Part shown: positions 1 to 7,318 of the stretch, one piece after another
Layout of the letters: every line of letters begins with the position of its first letter
Numbering within the stretch: the stretch's first letter is position 1
Source of the DNA: Bacteroidales bacterium
GTDB taxonomy: Bacteria; Bacteroidota; Bacteroidia; Bacteroidales; UBA932
Direction of reading: 5' to 3'
Length of the DNA: 64,000 nt
Assembly: GCA_017428945.1 (NCBI GenBank)
Contig: JAFRPW010000024.1
Span: 62,001 to 126,000, forward strand
The notes under the pieces: model-generated
Seen by the model: only the letters and a program-made list of their open reading frames with translations
The model's database searches: none
What the model was told of the DNA's origin: nothing
Made by a program: the position numbers and the translations under genes

Positions 1-1574
1 AGCAGGGCATCCACCTCCTCCTTGGGGGCGATGAGCCCGGCGATATCCACCCACATTCCGGTGCCGACGGGCGTTGACGGCCGGAGCATTCGGCGCATAT
101 CGTCCTCACTCGCACCGGCGGGGAGATCCCTGAGGCGGGAGATGATGGAGTTTCCAAGGAACTTGATAATTGCAGTTCGGTAATATCGGAGACCCTGGCG
201 GAGGGAAGAGTTGCGGATCTTGGTGCTGTGGTAGCTGTAGAGGTCCGACAGTTCCCCGGAAGAGTACTGAAGGTTCTTCAGGAGTTTTGTGCCCTTTATC
301 ATCTTCTGGATGGTGAAAGGGGAGAGGAGGTTGTAGTTTATGCAGTCCAGGCGGTCGGGGTCCTTGCGGGCGTCGCGCTTTGGCCATTTCTGGGCGTCGC
401 GGATTGTACCCACGCTGCGAAGGTTCACTCCGGGAACAAGATACGTAGTGTTCTGCTGCTCAATAAGATATGAGAACGGCAGGTTTGTAGTGTCGCTATG
501 CGTAACATGCCTACCCATCACCAGCGAGAACGCCCCAATCCTTGAAGGCCAGAGGATATATGAATCGGACGATGTCTTGGACCCGCGCTCCATCACTCCC
601 TGATGTATGGGCCCCAGCTTGTACATGTGGTTACTCTGGTTGGAGCCGCTGCCGGCGTTCATGAAGGAGAACATGCCGGCAATGAGGAGGGTGCTCTTGT
701 GGTGCGTCACGGTGAAGGGGCCGGCAAAGATGGCGCAGGCCTCGCCGTTTTCCCCCTGGCAGTTGCTGAAAAAGAGGCTGTCCGATGCGCTGTATCCATG
801 CCCCAGCGTGCAGCACTGGCCCACGAAGCATCGCTCCAGGGTGGTGTTGTCGTTCACCGATGAGCCGGAGCAGATGATGAAATTATCGGCAATTACTCCA
901 TGGCCGATGACAACCGGCGCGGTCTCATTGGAGCATACGCTGCCGTTTCGGAGACGGGAGGTGCCGCTTATCTTGGCCCAGTCCCCGATGTTTACTCCGT
1001 TGATGTACTTGGTGTTACGGATACGGACGTGGTTGCCGATGCGCCCGCGGGTGCTCTCCCTGGAGGCGGCGTAATCTTCGATCAGCTTGTTGAGGGCGCA
1101 GACGGTGTCTGGATGGTGGCGGTACATGGCCAGGATGTATGCCGTCTGGGCAGAGAGGCGGTCGAAGATCTTGACCTCGCGGCCTCCGGTCTCGTTCAAA
1201 ACTGATACATCCACCCCGTTTCCAAAGCGGCAGGGCCCGTCCGTGAGGATGAGGTCCGCATTCTCTATATAGCAGTCCTGGCCGATATCGTAGTTTGCGA
1301 TGTAGTCCGTGACGTTCTCAATGAGGGTGTTGTCCCCGACGGTGACGTTATGGAGAGTTACCTCCCTGAGGCCGGAGTGCTTCTTGAGGCCTCCGGGTAG
1401 AGTGAAGGACGATTCAAACTTTCCGAACCTTACCTCTCCGGAAAAGCGGACGTTGCGGATATACTTGAGGGAATCCGGGTCCGATGTCTCTACGGTACCC
1501 CAGTCTTCTGCCTTGCAGCCCCTGGAAATCAGGAGGTCTATCTGCTCGCTGGTGAGTTTATTGTATTTTGACAT
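1..1574 (-). CDS. DUF4954 family beta-helix protein, 3' end cut by window edge
   Basis: An open frame runs on the minus strand from an ATG at 1574 to the left edge without a stop, giving about 524 residues of the N-terminal part. It begins MSKYNKLTSEQIDLL and is followed by a stretch typical of the Bacteroidota DUF4954 family (RNVRFSGEVRFG, then many short imperfect hexapeptide-like turns such as IGNHVRIRNTKYINGVNIGD). The family is predicted to form a left-handed beta-helix like that of acyl or nucleotidyl transferases; members usually have somewhat over 600 residues, so the C-terminal part is missing here. The enzymatic role is not established. It is divergent from the polysaccharide operon to its right and has its own promoter. 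Recognition of the family is from memory of its N-terminal motif; the uninterrupted 1.57 kb frame is directly visible. Confidence 0.85.
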   Translation of the reverse strand, partial: MSKYNKLTSEQIDLLISRGCKAEDWGTVETSDPDSLKYIRNVRFSGEVRFGKFESSFTLPGGLKKHSGLREVTLHNVTVGDNTLIENVTDYIANYDIGQDCYIENADLILTDGPCRFGNGVDVSVLNETGGREVKIFDRLSAQTAYILAMYRHHPDTVCALNKLIEDYAASRESTRGRIGNHVRIRNTKYINGVNIGDWAKISGTSRLRNGSVCSNETAPVVIGHGVIADNFIICSGSSVNDNTTLERCFVGQCCTLGHGYSASDSLFFSNCQGENGEACAIFAGPFTVTHHKSTLLIAGMFSFMNAGSGSNQSNHMYKLGPIHQGVMERGSKTSSDSYILWPSRIGAFSLVMGRHVTHSDTTNLPFSYLIEQQNTTYLVPGVNLRSVGTIRDAQKWPKRDARKDPDRLDCINYNLLSPFTIQKMIKGTKLLKNLQYSSGELSDLYSYHSTKIRNSSLRQGLRYYRTAIIKFLGNSIISRLRDLPAGASEDDMRRMLRPSTPVGTGMWVDIAGLIAPKEEVDAL

Positions 1575-1606
1575 ATTTCGGTCTGTTTCGTTTTATGTTC
1601 AAACTG

Positions 1607-1614
1607 CAAAGTTA
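1607..1614 (-). promoter_or_regulatory. -7 box of the DUF4954 gene promoter
   Basis: On the minus strand this reads TAACTTTG, a perfect match to the Bacteroidota sigma-ABfr -7 consensus TAnnTTTG, 33 bp before the ATG at 1574. I see no convincing -33 element at the usual distance, so the call rests on one box and its position. Confidence 0.5.
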
Positions 1615-1640
1615 TACAATAAATCCGGGATTCCGAAGAC

Positions 1641-1671
1641 TTGTGTATGTAAAATAAAAGCAGTATATTTG
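1641..1671 (+). promoter_or_regulatory. Promoter of the upxY operon
   Basis: TTG at 1641-1643 and TATATTTG at 1664-1671 fit the Bacteroidota -33 and -7 elements with a 20-bp spacer. Transcription would start near 1678, giving an untranslated leader of about 240 nt before upxY. A long leader is normal for UpxY-type loci, in which the antiterminator acts on its own transcript. Confidence 0.6.
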
Positions 1672-1708
1672 TATGTTTATATACGCATTTAAAAAAGGGC
1701 TGCAGCGG

Positions 1709-1808
1709 GGCGTTTGGATTAACGCCACACTGCGCGCGGGTGCGGAGAAAGCAAGAAAAGGCCCTTCCAACTGCCTGTATTTTAGCGCTTTCGGTTTTGA
1801 AAAGCGCT
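1709..1808 (+). promoter_or_regulatory. Leader RNA with two hairpins upstream of upxY
   Basis: The untranslated leader contains two perfect inverted repeats: GGCGTT/AACGCC at 1709-1714 and 1721-1726 with a 6-nt loop, and AGCGCTTT/AAAGCGCT at 1784-1791 and 1801-1808 with a 9-nt loop. Neither is followed by a U-run, so they are not plain intrinsic terminators. UpxY proteins are known to need sequences in the 5' leader for antitermination, and RfaH-type factors recognise a hairpin in the exposed non-template strand; either hairpin is a candidate. That role is inference. Confidence 0.4.
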
Positions 1809-1915
1809 GAACACGGGGAGTAGGAATTGTGTAACTTATTGATAGTTAATTATTTGCGTAACCCGCTGAATATTAGTCAATTATAAAATATCACACCAAG
1901 AGTTTCTTGTAAAAC

Positions 1916-2392
1916 ATGGGTCGCCCAAGGGAAAAATACTGGTACGCTCTCAAGGTCTATCGCGGAAAAATGGACCAGACGCTGAAGTTTTTCCGTGAGC
2001 ACAGATGCGAATTATTTTCCCCGGCAATTATCCCTTCGCTGCTTTTTGTGAAATGCCAGGGCTCTCTCCTGGAGAACAGCAGGAAGGATCACTGGGACAA
2101 GTACATGTTCTACAAGGACGCCAAACGGGAGCACCCCGGCCCCATTCCGGACCACGAGCTTGAGGCCTTCCGTCTTGCTACATCGGACCCAACAATCCAG
2201 GCGGAATACCTTGGAGAAGACACCCAGAAATACATGAGCGGGGACAAAGTCCGTGTCATAGACGGCCCCTACAAAGGCTACGAAGGCTTTATTCACCGCA
2301 TCAGGCACGACCGCAAGCTGGTCGTCTGCATCCAGGGCGTGGCCGTTGTCGCCTTCAGCGACGTCCGTATGGAGTTTGTAGAAAAACTATGA
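1916..2392 (+). CDS. upxY: UpxY-type transcription antiterminator (NusG paralogue)
   Basis: 158 residues. The N-terminal part (KYWYALKVYRGKMDQTLKFF) is a NusG N-terminal domain that would contact RNA polymerase. The C-terminal part around residues 108-140 (VRVIDGPYKGYEGFIHRI) is a KOW domain. Length and position as first gene of a polysaccharide operon, after a long leader, match Bacteroides UpxY proteins, which let polymerase read through their own capsule operon. The stop overlaps the start of rfbB (ATGA), so the two are translationally coupled. No UpxZ-like partner is visible next to it. Confidence in family is high; which genes it controls downstream of yhcH is unknown because about 850 bp without a clear plus-strand gene follow yhcH. 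Confidence 0.9.
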   Translation: MGRPREKYWYALKVYRGKMDQTLKFFREHRCELFSPAIIPSLLFVKCQGSLLENSRKDHWDKYMFYKDAKREHPGPIPDHELEAFRLATSDPTIQAEYLGEDTQKYMSGDKVRVIDGPYKGYEGFIHRIRHDRKLVVCIQGVAVVAFSDVRMEFVEKL

Positions 2393-3570
2393 AAAGAACA
2401 ATAATAATCACCGGCGGTGCCGGATTCATCGGCTCACACGTAGTGCGCCTCTTCGTAAACAAATACCCGGAGTACAGGATAATCAACCTGGACAAGCTCA
2501 CCTATGCGGGAAACCTTGCAAACCTCAGGGACATCGAGGACAAACCCAACTACAGGTTTGTGAAGATGGACATCTGCGACTTCGAGGGCGTCCTGAAGCT
2601 TATGCAGGAAGAACATGTAGACGGCATCATCCACCTAGCCGCCGAGTCCCACGTAGACCGCTCCATCAAGGACCCCTTCACCTTTGCCCAGACCAACGTC
2701 ATGGGCACCCTGTCCCTCCTCCAGGCCGCCAAGGCCGCCTGGGAGCCGAATGGCTACGTCATGCCCGGCCCCGACAACCACGTCATGCCCGGCCCCGACC
2801 GGGCATCTGTCCCTTGCCGCTTCTACCACATCTCCACCGACGAAGTCTACGGCGCCCTTGAAATGACCCACCCGGAGGGCATCGAGCCTCCTTTCACCAC
2901 AAAGGCATCGTCCGGGAAGCATCATCTGGCGTATGGGGAGAAGTTCTTCACGGAAGACCTCAAGTACCAGCCCCACAGCCCCTACAGTGCCGCCAAGGCG
3001 TCATCGGACCACTTTGTGAGGGCTTTCCACGATACCTTCGGGATGCCCACCATCGTCACAAACTGCTCCAACAACTACGGCCCCTACCAGTTCCCCGAGA
3101 AACTGATCCCTCTGTTCATCAACAACATCCGTCACCGGAAACCCCTTCCGGTCTACGGCAAAGGCGAGAACGTGAGGGATTGGTTGTATGTAGAGGACCA
3201 CGCCCGCGCCATCGATTTAATATTCCACGAGGGCAAAGTTGCCGAAACCTACAACATCGGCGGCTTCAACGAATGGAAGAACATCGACATCATCAAGGTG
3301 CTCATTAACACCGTAGACCGCCTCCTTGGCCGCCCTGAGGGTGCCGATATGGACCTGATCACATATGTGACAGACCGTGCCGGGCACGATTTGAGGTATG
3401 CAATTGATAGCTCGAAGTTACAGCGCGAACTTGGCTGGGAGCCCTCCCTCCAGTTCGAGGAAGGCATTGAGAAGACCGTTAAGTGGTACCTTGAGAACCA
3501 GGCCTGGATGGATAACGTCACTTCCGGGGATTACCAGAAGTATTACGAGGATATGTATAAAGGCAGATAA
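2389..3570 (+). CDS. rfbB: dTDP-glucose 4,6-dehydratase (first copy, with palindrome insertion)
   Basis: 393 residues of the extended SDR family. It converts dTDP-glucose to dTDP-4-keto-6-deoxyglucose. The N-terminal [10 protein letters not shown] is the NAD-binding Rossmann motif; STDEVYG and the active-site [10 protein letters not shown] (Tyr-x3-Lys) are present. A second copy lies at 41775-42908, which allows a direct comparison: the C-terminal two thirds are nearly identical in protein, but this copy has about 16 extra residues (around [16 protein letters not shown]) just before [11 protein letters not shown]. The extra piece is encoded by palindromic DNA at 2761-2806. Codon choice here is far richer in GC than in the second copy, so the two have different recent histories. 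The gene lies between upxY (4-bp overlap) and the sugar dehydrogenase (1-bp gap). Confidence 0.93.
   Translation: MKRTIIITGGAGFIGSHVVRLFVNKYPEYRIINLDKLTYAGNLANLRDIEDKPNYRFVKMDICDFEGVLKLMQEEHVDGIIHLAAESHVDRSIKDPFTFAQTNVMGTLSLLQAAKAAWEPNGYVMPGPDNHVMPGPDRASVPCRFYHISTDEVYGALEMTHPEGIEPPFTTKASSGKHHLAYGEKFFTEDLKYQPHSPYSAAKASSDHFVRAFHDTFGMPTIVTNCSNNYGPYQFPEKLIPLFINNIRHRKPLPVYGKGENVRDWLYVEDHARAIDLIFHEGKVAETYNIGGFNEWKNIDIIKVLINTVDRLLGRPEGADMDLITYVTDRAGHDLRYAIDSSKLQRELGWEPSLQFEEGIEKTVKWYLENQAWMDNVTSGDYQKYYEDMYKGR
2761..2806. repeat. Palindromic element inserted in frame in rfbB
   Basis: ATGCCCGG at 2785-2792 and CCGGGCAT at 2799-2806 form a perfect 8-bp hairpin with a 6-nt loop. A partial copy (ATGCCCGGCCCCGAC) sits directly before it at 2761-2775. 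The rfbB paralogue at 41.8 kb lacks this segment, so it is an insertion that keeps the frame. It belongs with the elements at 4061, 5626 and 5851. Confidence 0.8.
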
Positions 3571-3571
3571 T

Positions 3572-4846
3572 ATGAGAATCGCTATCGCCGGCATAGGCTA
3601 CGTGGGCCTTTCAATTGCTACCCTCCTGGCACAGCGCCATGAGGTGGTGGCGGTTGATGTTGTGCCGGAGAAGGTGGACGATGTCAATAAGAGGATTTGC
3701 CCGTTTGGCGATGAAGAGATAGCTCGATTCTTTGCTGAGAAGAAGCTTAATCTCAAAGCCACCCTTGATAACACCCAAGCATATAAAGATGCCGATTTCG
3801 TAGTCATAGCAACCCCTACAAACTACGACCCCGTCAAGAACTTCTTCGACACCACACACGTTGAGGAAGTCATCCAGTCCGTCCTGGCAGTCAATCCGCA
3901 GGCCGTGATGGTAATCAAATCCACCGTCCCCGTTGGCTACACCAAATCCCTGCAGGAGAAGCATCCGGAGACAAAACTCCTCTTCTCCCCGGAGTTTCTC
4001 CGCGAAAGCAAGGCGCTGTACGATAACCTCTATCCCAGCCGCATCATTGTTGGGTATGAGATGCCCGATCAGGTCGGGCATGACGCTTCGTCATTGCCGG
4101 CTACGACCGGCAATCTTAAACAGGCTGCTGAGACTTTCGCCTCTCTTCTAAAAGAAGCGGCATTGAATGACCCGGAGGTGCTTCTAATGGGCACCACGGA
4201 GGCCGAAGCCGTCAAACTCTTTGCCAACACCTACCTTGCCCTCCGGGTCTCTTACTTCAATGAGCTGGATACTTATGCGGAGATAAAAGGCCTTGATACT
4301 AAGGCTATTATAGAAGGCGTGTGTCTGGATCCCAGGATTGGGACTCACTACAACAACCCGTCCTTCGGGTACGGTGGATATTGCCTTCCTAAAGATACCA
4401 AGCAGTTGCTGGCCAATTATAACGATGTTCCGGAGAATCTTATCGGCGCCATTGTTGAGAGCAACCGAACCCGAAAAGACTTTATTGCAGACCGCGTACT
4501 CAGGCACGCCGGTTACTACAGCTATACAGGGACAAACGCCTTTGACGCAGCTTCGGAGAAAGAAGTGGTCATAGGCGTTTATCGTTTAACCATGAAGGCC
4601 GGAAGCGACAACTTCCGCCAGAGCGCCATCCAGGGCATCATGAAGCGCATTAAAGCCAAGGGCGCAAAAGTGATTGTGTACGAGCCCGTGCTCGAGGACG
4701 GCACAACCTTCTTCGGCTCCAAGGTCGTCAACAACCTGGCCGCCTTTAAAGCGCAGTCACACTGCATTATTGCAAATAGATATGACACCGTTCTGGACGA
4801 TGTCCAGGAAAAAGTTTATACAAGGGATATTTTTAAACGCGATTAA
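3572..4846 (+). CDS. ugd: UDP-glucose/GDP-mannose dehydrogenase family protein
   Basis: 424 residues. It probably oxidises a UDP-sugar to the uronic acid with two NAD+. [16 protein letters not shown] at the N-terminus is the Rossmann glycine motif (GxGxxG); [15 protein letters not shown] contains the catalytic cysteine and the lysine-aspartate pair typical of the family. The ATG at 3572 was chosen because it directly follows the rfbB stop and starts at MRIAIAG; an upstream in-frame extension would lie inside rfbB. The protein carries an 18-residue in-frame insertion ([18 protein letters not shown]) encoded by the palindromes at 4061-4114. The exact UDP-sugar substrate cannot be told from the sequence. 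Confidence 0.88.
   Translation: MRIAIAGIGYVGLSIATLLAQRHEVVAVDVVPEKVDDVNKRICPFGDEEIARFFAEKKLNLKATLDNTQAYKDADFVVIATPTNYDPVKNFFDTTHVEEVIQSVLAVNPQAVMVIKSTVPVGYTKSLQEKHPETKLLFSPEFLRESKALYDNLYPSRIIVGYEMPDQVGHDASSLPATTGNLKQAAETFASLLKEAALNDPEVLLMGTTEAEAVKLFANTYLALRVSYFNELDTYAEIKGLDTKAIIEGVCLDPRIGTHYNNPSFGYGGYCLPKDTKQLLANYNDVPENLIGAIVESNRTRKDFIADRVLRHAGYYSYTGTNAFDAASEKEVVIGVYRLTMKAGSDNFRQSAIQGIMKRIKAKGAKVIVYEPVLEDGTTFFGSKVVNNLAAFKAQSHCIIANRYDTVLDDVQEKVYTRDIFKRD
4061..4114. repeat. 54-bp double-hairpin element inserted in frame
   Basis: Two hairpins: ATGCCCGA/TCGGGCAT at 4061-4068 and 4074-4081, and ATTGCCGG/CCGGCAAT at 4093-4100 and 4107-4114, separated by 11 bp. The unit is exactly 54 bp (18 codons) and has the same layout, hairpin - 11 bp - hairpin, as the element at 5626-5679 in the superoxide dismutase gene. 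It sits in a loop region between well-conserved parts of the dehydrogenase. Confidence 0.85.
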
Positions 4847-4847
4847 T

Positions 4848-5387
4848 ATGAACCTCAAAGGATCCAAAACCGAAAAGAACCTCCTGGAAGCCTTCGCCGG
4901 CGAGTCCCAGGCCCGTAACAAGTACACCTACTACGCCTCCAAGGCCAAGAAGGACGGCTATGTACAGATCTCCAAGATCTTCGAGGAGACCGCTGCCAAC
5001 GAGAAAGAGCACGCCGAGATCTGGTTCAAATACCTCCACGGCGGCAAAGTCCCCGGCACCGTAGAGAACCTGAAGGATGCCGCCAATGGCGAGAACTTCG
5101 AGTGGACAGATATGTACGCCCGCATGGCAAAAGAAGCCCGCGAGGAAGGCTTCGACGAGATTGCCGCCAAGTTCGAGATGGTGGGCGCCATCGAGAAAGA
5201 GCACGAGGAGCGCTACCGTAAGCTCCTTGCCAACATTGAAGAGGGTATTGTCTTCTCCCGCGACGGCGACTGCATCTGGCAGTGCTCCAACTGCGGCCAC
5301 ATTGTCATCGGCCCCAAGGCCCCGGAGATTTGCCCCGTGTGCGACCACCCGCAGAGCTACTTCCAGTTGAAGCCGGAGAATTATTAA
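4848..5387 (+). CDS. rbr: Rubrerythrin
   Basis: 179 residues. Rubrerythrins reduce hydrogen peroxide in anaerobes. The N-terminal ferritin-like part holds the diiron ligands in [25 protein letters not shown] and [11 protein letters not shown]; the C-terminal rubredoxin part has two CxxC knuckles, CSNC and CPVC. All expected metal ligands are present and the length is normal. The ATG at 4848 follows the dehydrogenase stop by one base and starts [16 protein letters not shown], the usual N-terminus. Tight packing with the sugar genes before and sodB after suggests one transcript, which would put peroxide defence under the same promoter as UDP-sugar synthesis. Confidence 0.95.
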   Translation: MNLKGSKTEKNLLEAFAGESQARNKYTYYASKAKKDGYVQISKIFEETAANEKEHAEIWFKYLHGGKVPGTVENLKDAANGENFEWTDMYARMAKEAREEGFDEIAAKFEMVGAIEKEHEERYRKLLANIEEGIVFSRDGDCIWQCSNCGHIVIGPKAPEICPVCDHPQSYFQLKPENY

Positions 5388-5388
5388 T

Positions 5389-6006
5389 ATGTTTAAACTG
5401 ATAGACTTACCATACGCATCTCTGGCACCTGTCATCAGTGACGAGACATTGTCTTTTCATTACGGCAAGCATCTGCAAGCGTATGTAGATAACTTGAACA
5501 AGTTGATTGCTGGGACAGAGTTTGAGGGGAAGAGCCTGGAAGATATTGTCAAGAACTCCACCGGCGCCATCTTTAACAACGCCGGCCAGATTCTGAATCA
5601 CGAGCTCTACTTCACGCAGTTCAAGACCCCCGATCAGGTCGGGGGTAACGGTGCGTCATTGCCGGCCCCGACCGGCAATCTCCTCAAACAGATTGAGAAG
5701 CAGTGGGGCACCCTGGACGCCTTCATGGCCGAGTTCGAGCAGAAGGGCACAACCCTCTTCGGCTCCGGCTGGGTCTGGCTGCAGACCAACGCCGATGGCG
5801 AGCTCTCCATTGGCCAGTATGCCGGTGCAGACAACCCCGTTGCGCACGTCATGCCCGGCCAGACCGGGCATCTCAAACCCATCCTGACCTTCGACGTGTG
5901 GGAGCACGCCTACTACCTGGACTACCAGAACCGCCGCGCCGCCCACCTCAAGGAACTATGGAAGATTGTGGACTGGGAAGTAATTGAAAAGAGATTTACC
6001 AAGTAG
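5389..6006 (+). CDS. sodB: Superoxide dismutase [Fe/Mn] with two palindrome insertions
   Basis: 205 residues; iron/manganese superoxide dismutases usually have about 190-200. Metal ligands are visible: His in LSFHYGKHLQAY, His in ILNHELYF, and Asp/His in FDVWEHAYYLDYQNRR. Two segments look inserted: PDQVGGNGASLPAPTGN after the ELYFTQFK strand (DNA 5626-5679) and VMPGQTGH before LKPILTFDVWEH (DNA 5851-5871). Both lie in surface loops between catalytic elements, so the enzyme is probably active. It follows rubrerythrin by one base; the pair would detoxify superoxide and then peroxide in the cytoplasm. Confidence 0.93.
   Translation: MFKLIDLPYASLAPVISDETLSFHYGKHLQAYVDNLNKLIAGTEFEGKSLEDIVKNSTGAIFNNAGQILNHELYFTQFKTPDQVGGNGASLPAPTGNLLKQIEKQWGTLDAFMAEFEQKGTTLFGSGWVWLQTNADGELSIGQYAGADNPVAHVMPGQTGHLKPILTFDVWEHAYYLDYQNRRAAHLKELWKIVDWEVIEKRFTK
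5626..5679. repeat. 54-bp double-hairpin element inserted in frame
   Basis: ACCCCCGA/TCGGGGGT at 5626-5633 and 5639-5646, then 11 bp, then ATTGCCGG/CCGGCAAT at 5658-5665 and 5672-5679. The first hairpin has different outer bases from its counterpart at 4061, but both arms changed together so the stem is kept. This covariation suggests the fold, not only the sequence, is maintained. Confidence 0.85.
5851..5871. repeat. Single-hairpin palindrome inserted in frame in sodB
   Basis: ATGCCCGG at 5851-5858 and CCGGGCAT at 5864-5871 with a 5-nt loop; 21 bp, read as seven codons (MPGQTGH). It is a single-hairpin version of the elements at 4061 and 5626. Confidence 0.8.
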
Positions 6007-6010
6007 TTTT

Positions 6011-6469
6011 ATGATTTACGATCACATCAAGAACATCGGGCTGTACAAGGGCCTCACGCCCGCGCTGGATCTGGCGCTGGACTATATTGTAAAAGTCTCT
6101 GCTGAAGTAGAGAACGGTACCGTACAGCTGGAACACGGTGTGAAGGCTGTTGTGAGCGCGTATGAGACCCGTTTGGTGAACGAGAAGGGATACGAGGCGC
6201 ATCGCAAGTATGCCGATGTCCAGTACGCAGTCTCCGGCCGTGAACTGGTCCGTTGCAAGCCCCTGGAGCAGGTGGTGGAGAGCATCCCGTACGATGAATC
6301 CAAGGACGCCGCCCGCTACACCGACTGCCCCGGCGCCGACCTGGTGATAGGCGAGGGTTACTTCCTGGTAGTTTTCCCCGATGATGCCCACGAACCTTGC
6401 CTGGCTGCTGATGGAAAACCGGGAGCCGTGAAGAAAGTGGTGATGAAGGTGCCGGTTGAGGCTAGTTAA
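6011..6469 (+). CDS. YhcH/YjgK/YiaL (DUF386) family protein
   Basis: 152 residues. The family forms a cupin-like fold and is linked to handling of sialic acid, uronates or other sugars; some members are annotated as beta-galactosidase subunit beta or as anomerases. MIYDHIKNIGLYKGLTPALD at the start and EAHRKYADVQYAVSGRE, FPDDAHEPCLA and VKKVVMKVPV later are hallmark stretches, including histidines of the presumed metal site. The ATG at 6011, four bases after the sodB stop, was preferred because the family starts at this point. It is the last gene of the tight upxY-led run. Confidence 0.85.
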   Translation: MIYDHIKNIGLYKGLTPALDLALDYIVKVSAEVENGTVQLEHGVKAVVSAYETRLVNEKGYEAHRKYADVQYAVSGRELVRCKPLEQVVESIPYDESKDAARYTDCPGADLVIGEGYFLVVFPDDAHEPCLAADGKPGAVKKVVMKVPVEAS

Positions 6470-6564
6470 TAGGCGGCCAACACCATTATATCAAAAGGGG
6501 CCCCCAATGGTGGGCACACCTTTTGCCGGATGGGTAAACAGAATACGGCAAAGCCGTCAAGGAA

Positions 6565-6702
6565 CTACGTCAACTTTCGAAGACGCGTTCGGATGGTTTC
6601 CGTCGCAACCCTCAGAACCTTTGAGATTGATCTGAGTGATTCTCTGACCTGCTGGATTTCCAGGGTGAAGCCAAATGAAAACGTGGTTTTGAGTTTGACC
6701 AT
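6565..6702 (-). CDS. Possible 45-residue basic protein
   Basis: ATG at 6702, stop at 6565-6567; begins MVKLKTTFSFGFTLEIQQV and ends in an arginine-rich tail (TIRTRLRKLT). It is listed only because a near-perfect promoter points at it from 160 bp upstream. I recognise no family and coding is unproven; the transcript could instead be non-coding. Confidence 0.25.
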   Translation of the reverse strand: MVKLKTTFSFGFTLEIQQVRESLRSISKVLRVATETIRTRLRKLT

Positions 6703-6792
6703 ATACAAGAGTGTGTTTGTTGGTTTGTTAAGAATTCCATTGGATTAGATTGAGGACCGTTACCTCAGGGAGTACGCATCCGTGTAAAGAAG

Positions 6793-6824
6793 TAGAGCAC
6801 CTCCCGGTTAAAGGAAATGCTCTA
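6793..6824 (-). repeat. Inverted repeat in the minus-strand leader
   Basis: TAGAGCA at 6793-6799 pairs with TGCTCTA at 6818-6824 around an 18-nt loop. In the transcript expected from the minus-strand promoter at 6864-6895 this hairpin would lie about 35-65 nt from the start. No U-run follows on either strand. Confidence 0.4.
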
Positions 6825-6863
6825 TGTTAATTGCCCTTTCTCAAGGGGCCACACTCTGTACTG

Positions 6864-6895
6864 CAAAGGTATGCAATGTTTTTTGAAAAACAAAG
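6864..6895 (-). promoter_or_regulatory. Strong minus-strand promoter with no recognised gene
   Basis: On the minus strand, CTTTG (6891-6895) and TACCTTTG (6864-6871) match the -33 and -7 elements with exactly 19 bp between. This is as good as the promoter of the cobalamin riboswitch in this window. The transcript would run leftward into 6850-6470, where only a 45-codon frame and a hairpin are visible. Confidence 0.6.
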
Positions 6896-7140
6896 ATGCT
6901 GTTGAGAAAAAAGTAGAGCACGAGTTAACTTGTCAAAGAACGTTATTGGCCGCAAGGTAAAAATAGTTATCCGTTTCATCACTAAAAGAAACGTTTAATT
7001 ACTATTTTACTGATAGTTAACAAGTCACGAAGGCGGAATAAACGGAATAATGAACATTTTTGAGCACGTTTGACAAAGTGCGTTTTGGAAGGAATTGAGG
7101 ATCAGCCCGTAAAGTATTATCCGTTTCGCTTTTCGTTTCA

Positions 7141-7155
7141 CATCATTGGACGCAA
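7141..7155 (+). repeat. Direct repeat, left copy (flanks KAP gene)
   Basis: CATCATTGGACGCAA, identical to 10597-10611. A weaker relative (ATTGGCCGCAA followed by TATCCGTTTCATC) lies at about 6945. The pair brackets the KAP NTPase gene and its small downstream frame. Confidence 0.5.
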
Positions 7156-7318
7156 TTATGTCAAGATAGGCTCCAAGATAAAGAAACGCTAGTATTATAC
7201 ATTAAACAATTAGCTGGTAACAAGTTAACGTTACCGATATAAAGAGAGAACCGCTGAGTCACGTAGTGCCGAGTGCGAGCCTACAAGGGCGAGAAGAGAA
7301 ATGTATTAGTAAGGCAGT

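Larger units (their letters stand above)
6470..7318. other. 850-bp region without a clear plus-strand gene
   Basis: No convincing plus-strand gene. It holds a strong minus-strand promoter (6864-6895) with a 45-codon frame downstream, an inverted repeat TAGAGCA/TGCTCTA at 6793-6824, and a 10-bp direct repeat AGTAGAGCAC at 6791-6800 and 6912-6921. The motif TATCCGTTT recurs near 6970 and 7130. The 219-bp plus-strand frame at 6530-6748 has no recognisable features. The region separates the upxY operon from the defence-like genes and may be an integration scar. Confidence 0.5.

Noticed and set aside
228-1692. Several plus-strand frames of 60-155 codons in the first 1.7 kb
   Set aside because: They lie opposite the continuous minus-strand DUF4954 frame and have low-complexity, cysteine- and histidine-rich products without motifs; they are shadows.
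2012-5435. Long minus-strand frames (up to 200 codons) opposite rfbB, ugd and rbr
   Set aside because: These come from GC-skewed codon use in real plus-strand genes and show no family motifs.
6530-6748. Plus-strand frame of 72 codons
   Set aside because: No recognisable motif, no promoter, and it overlaps the minus-strand transcript region; there is no support for coding.
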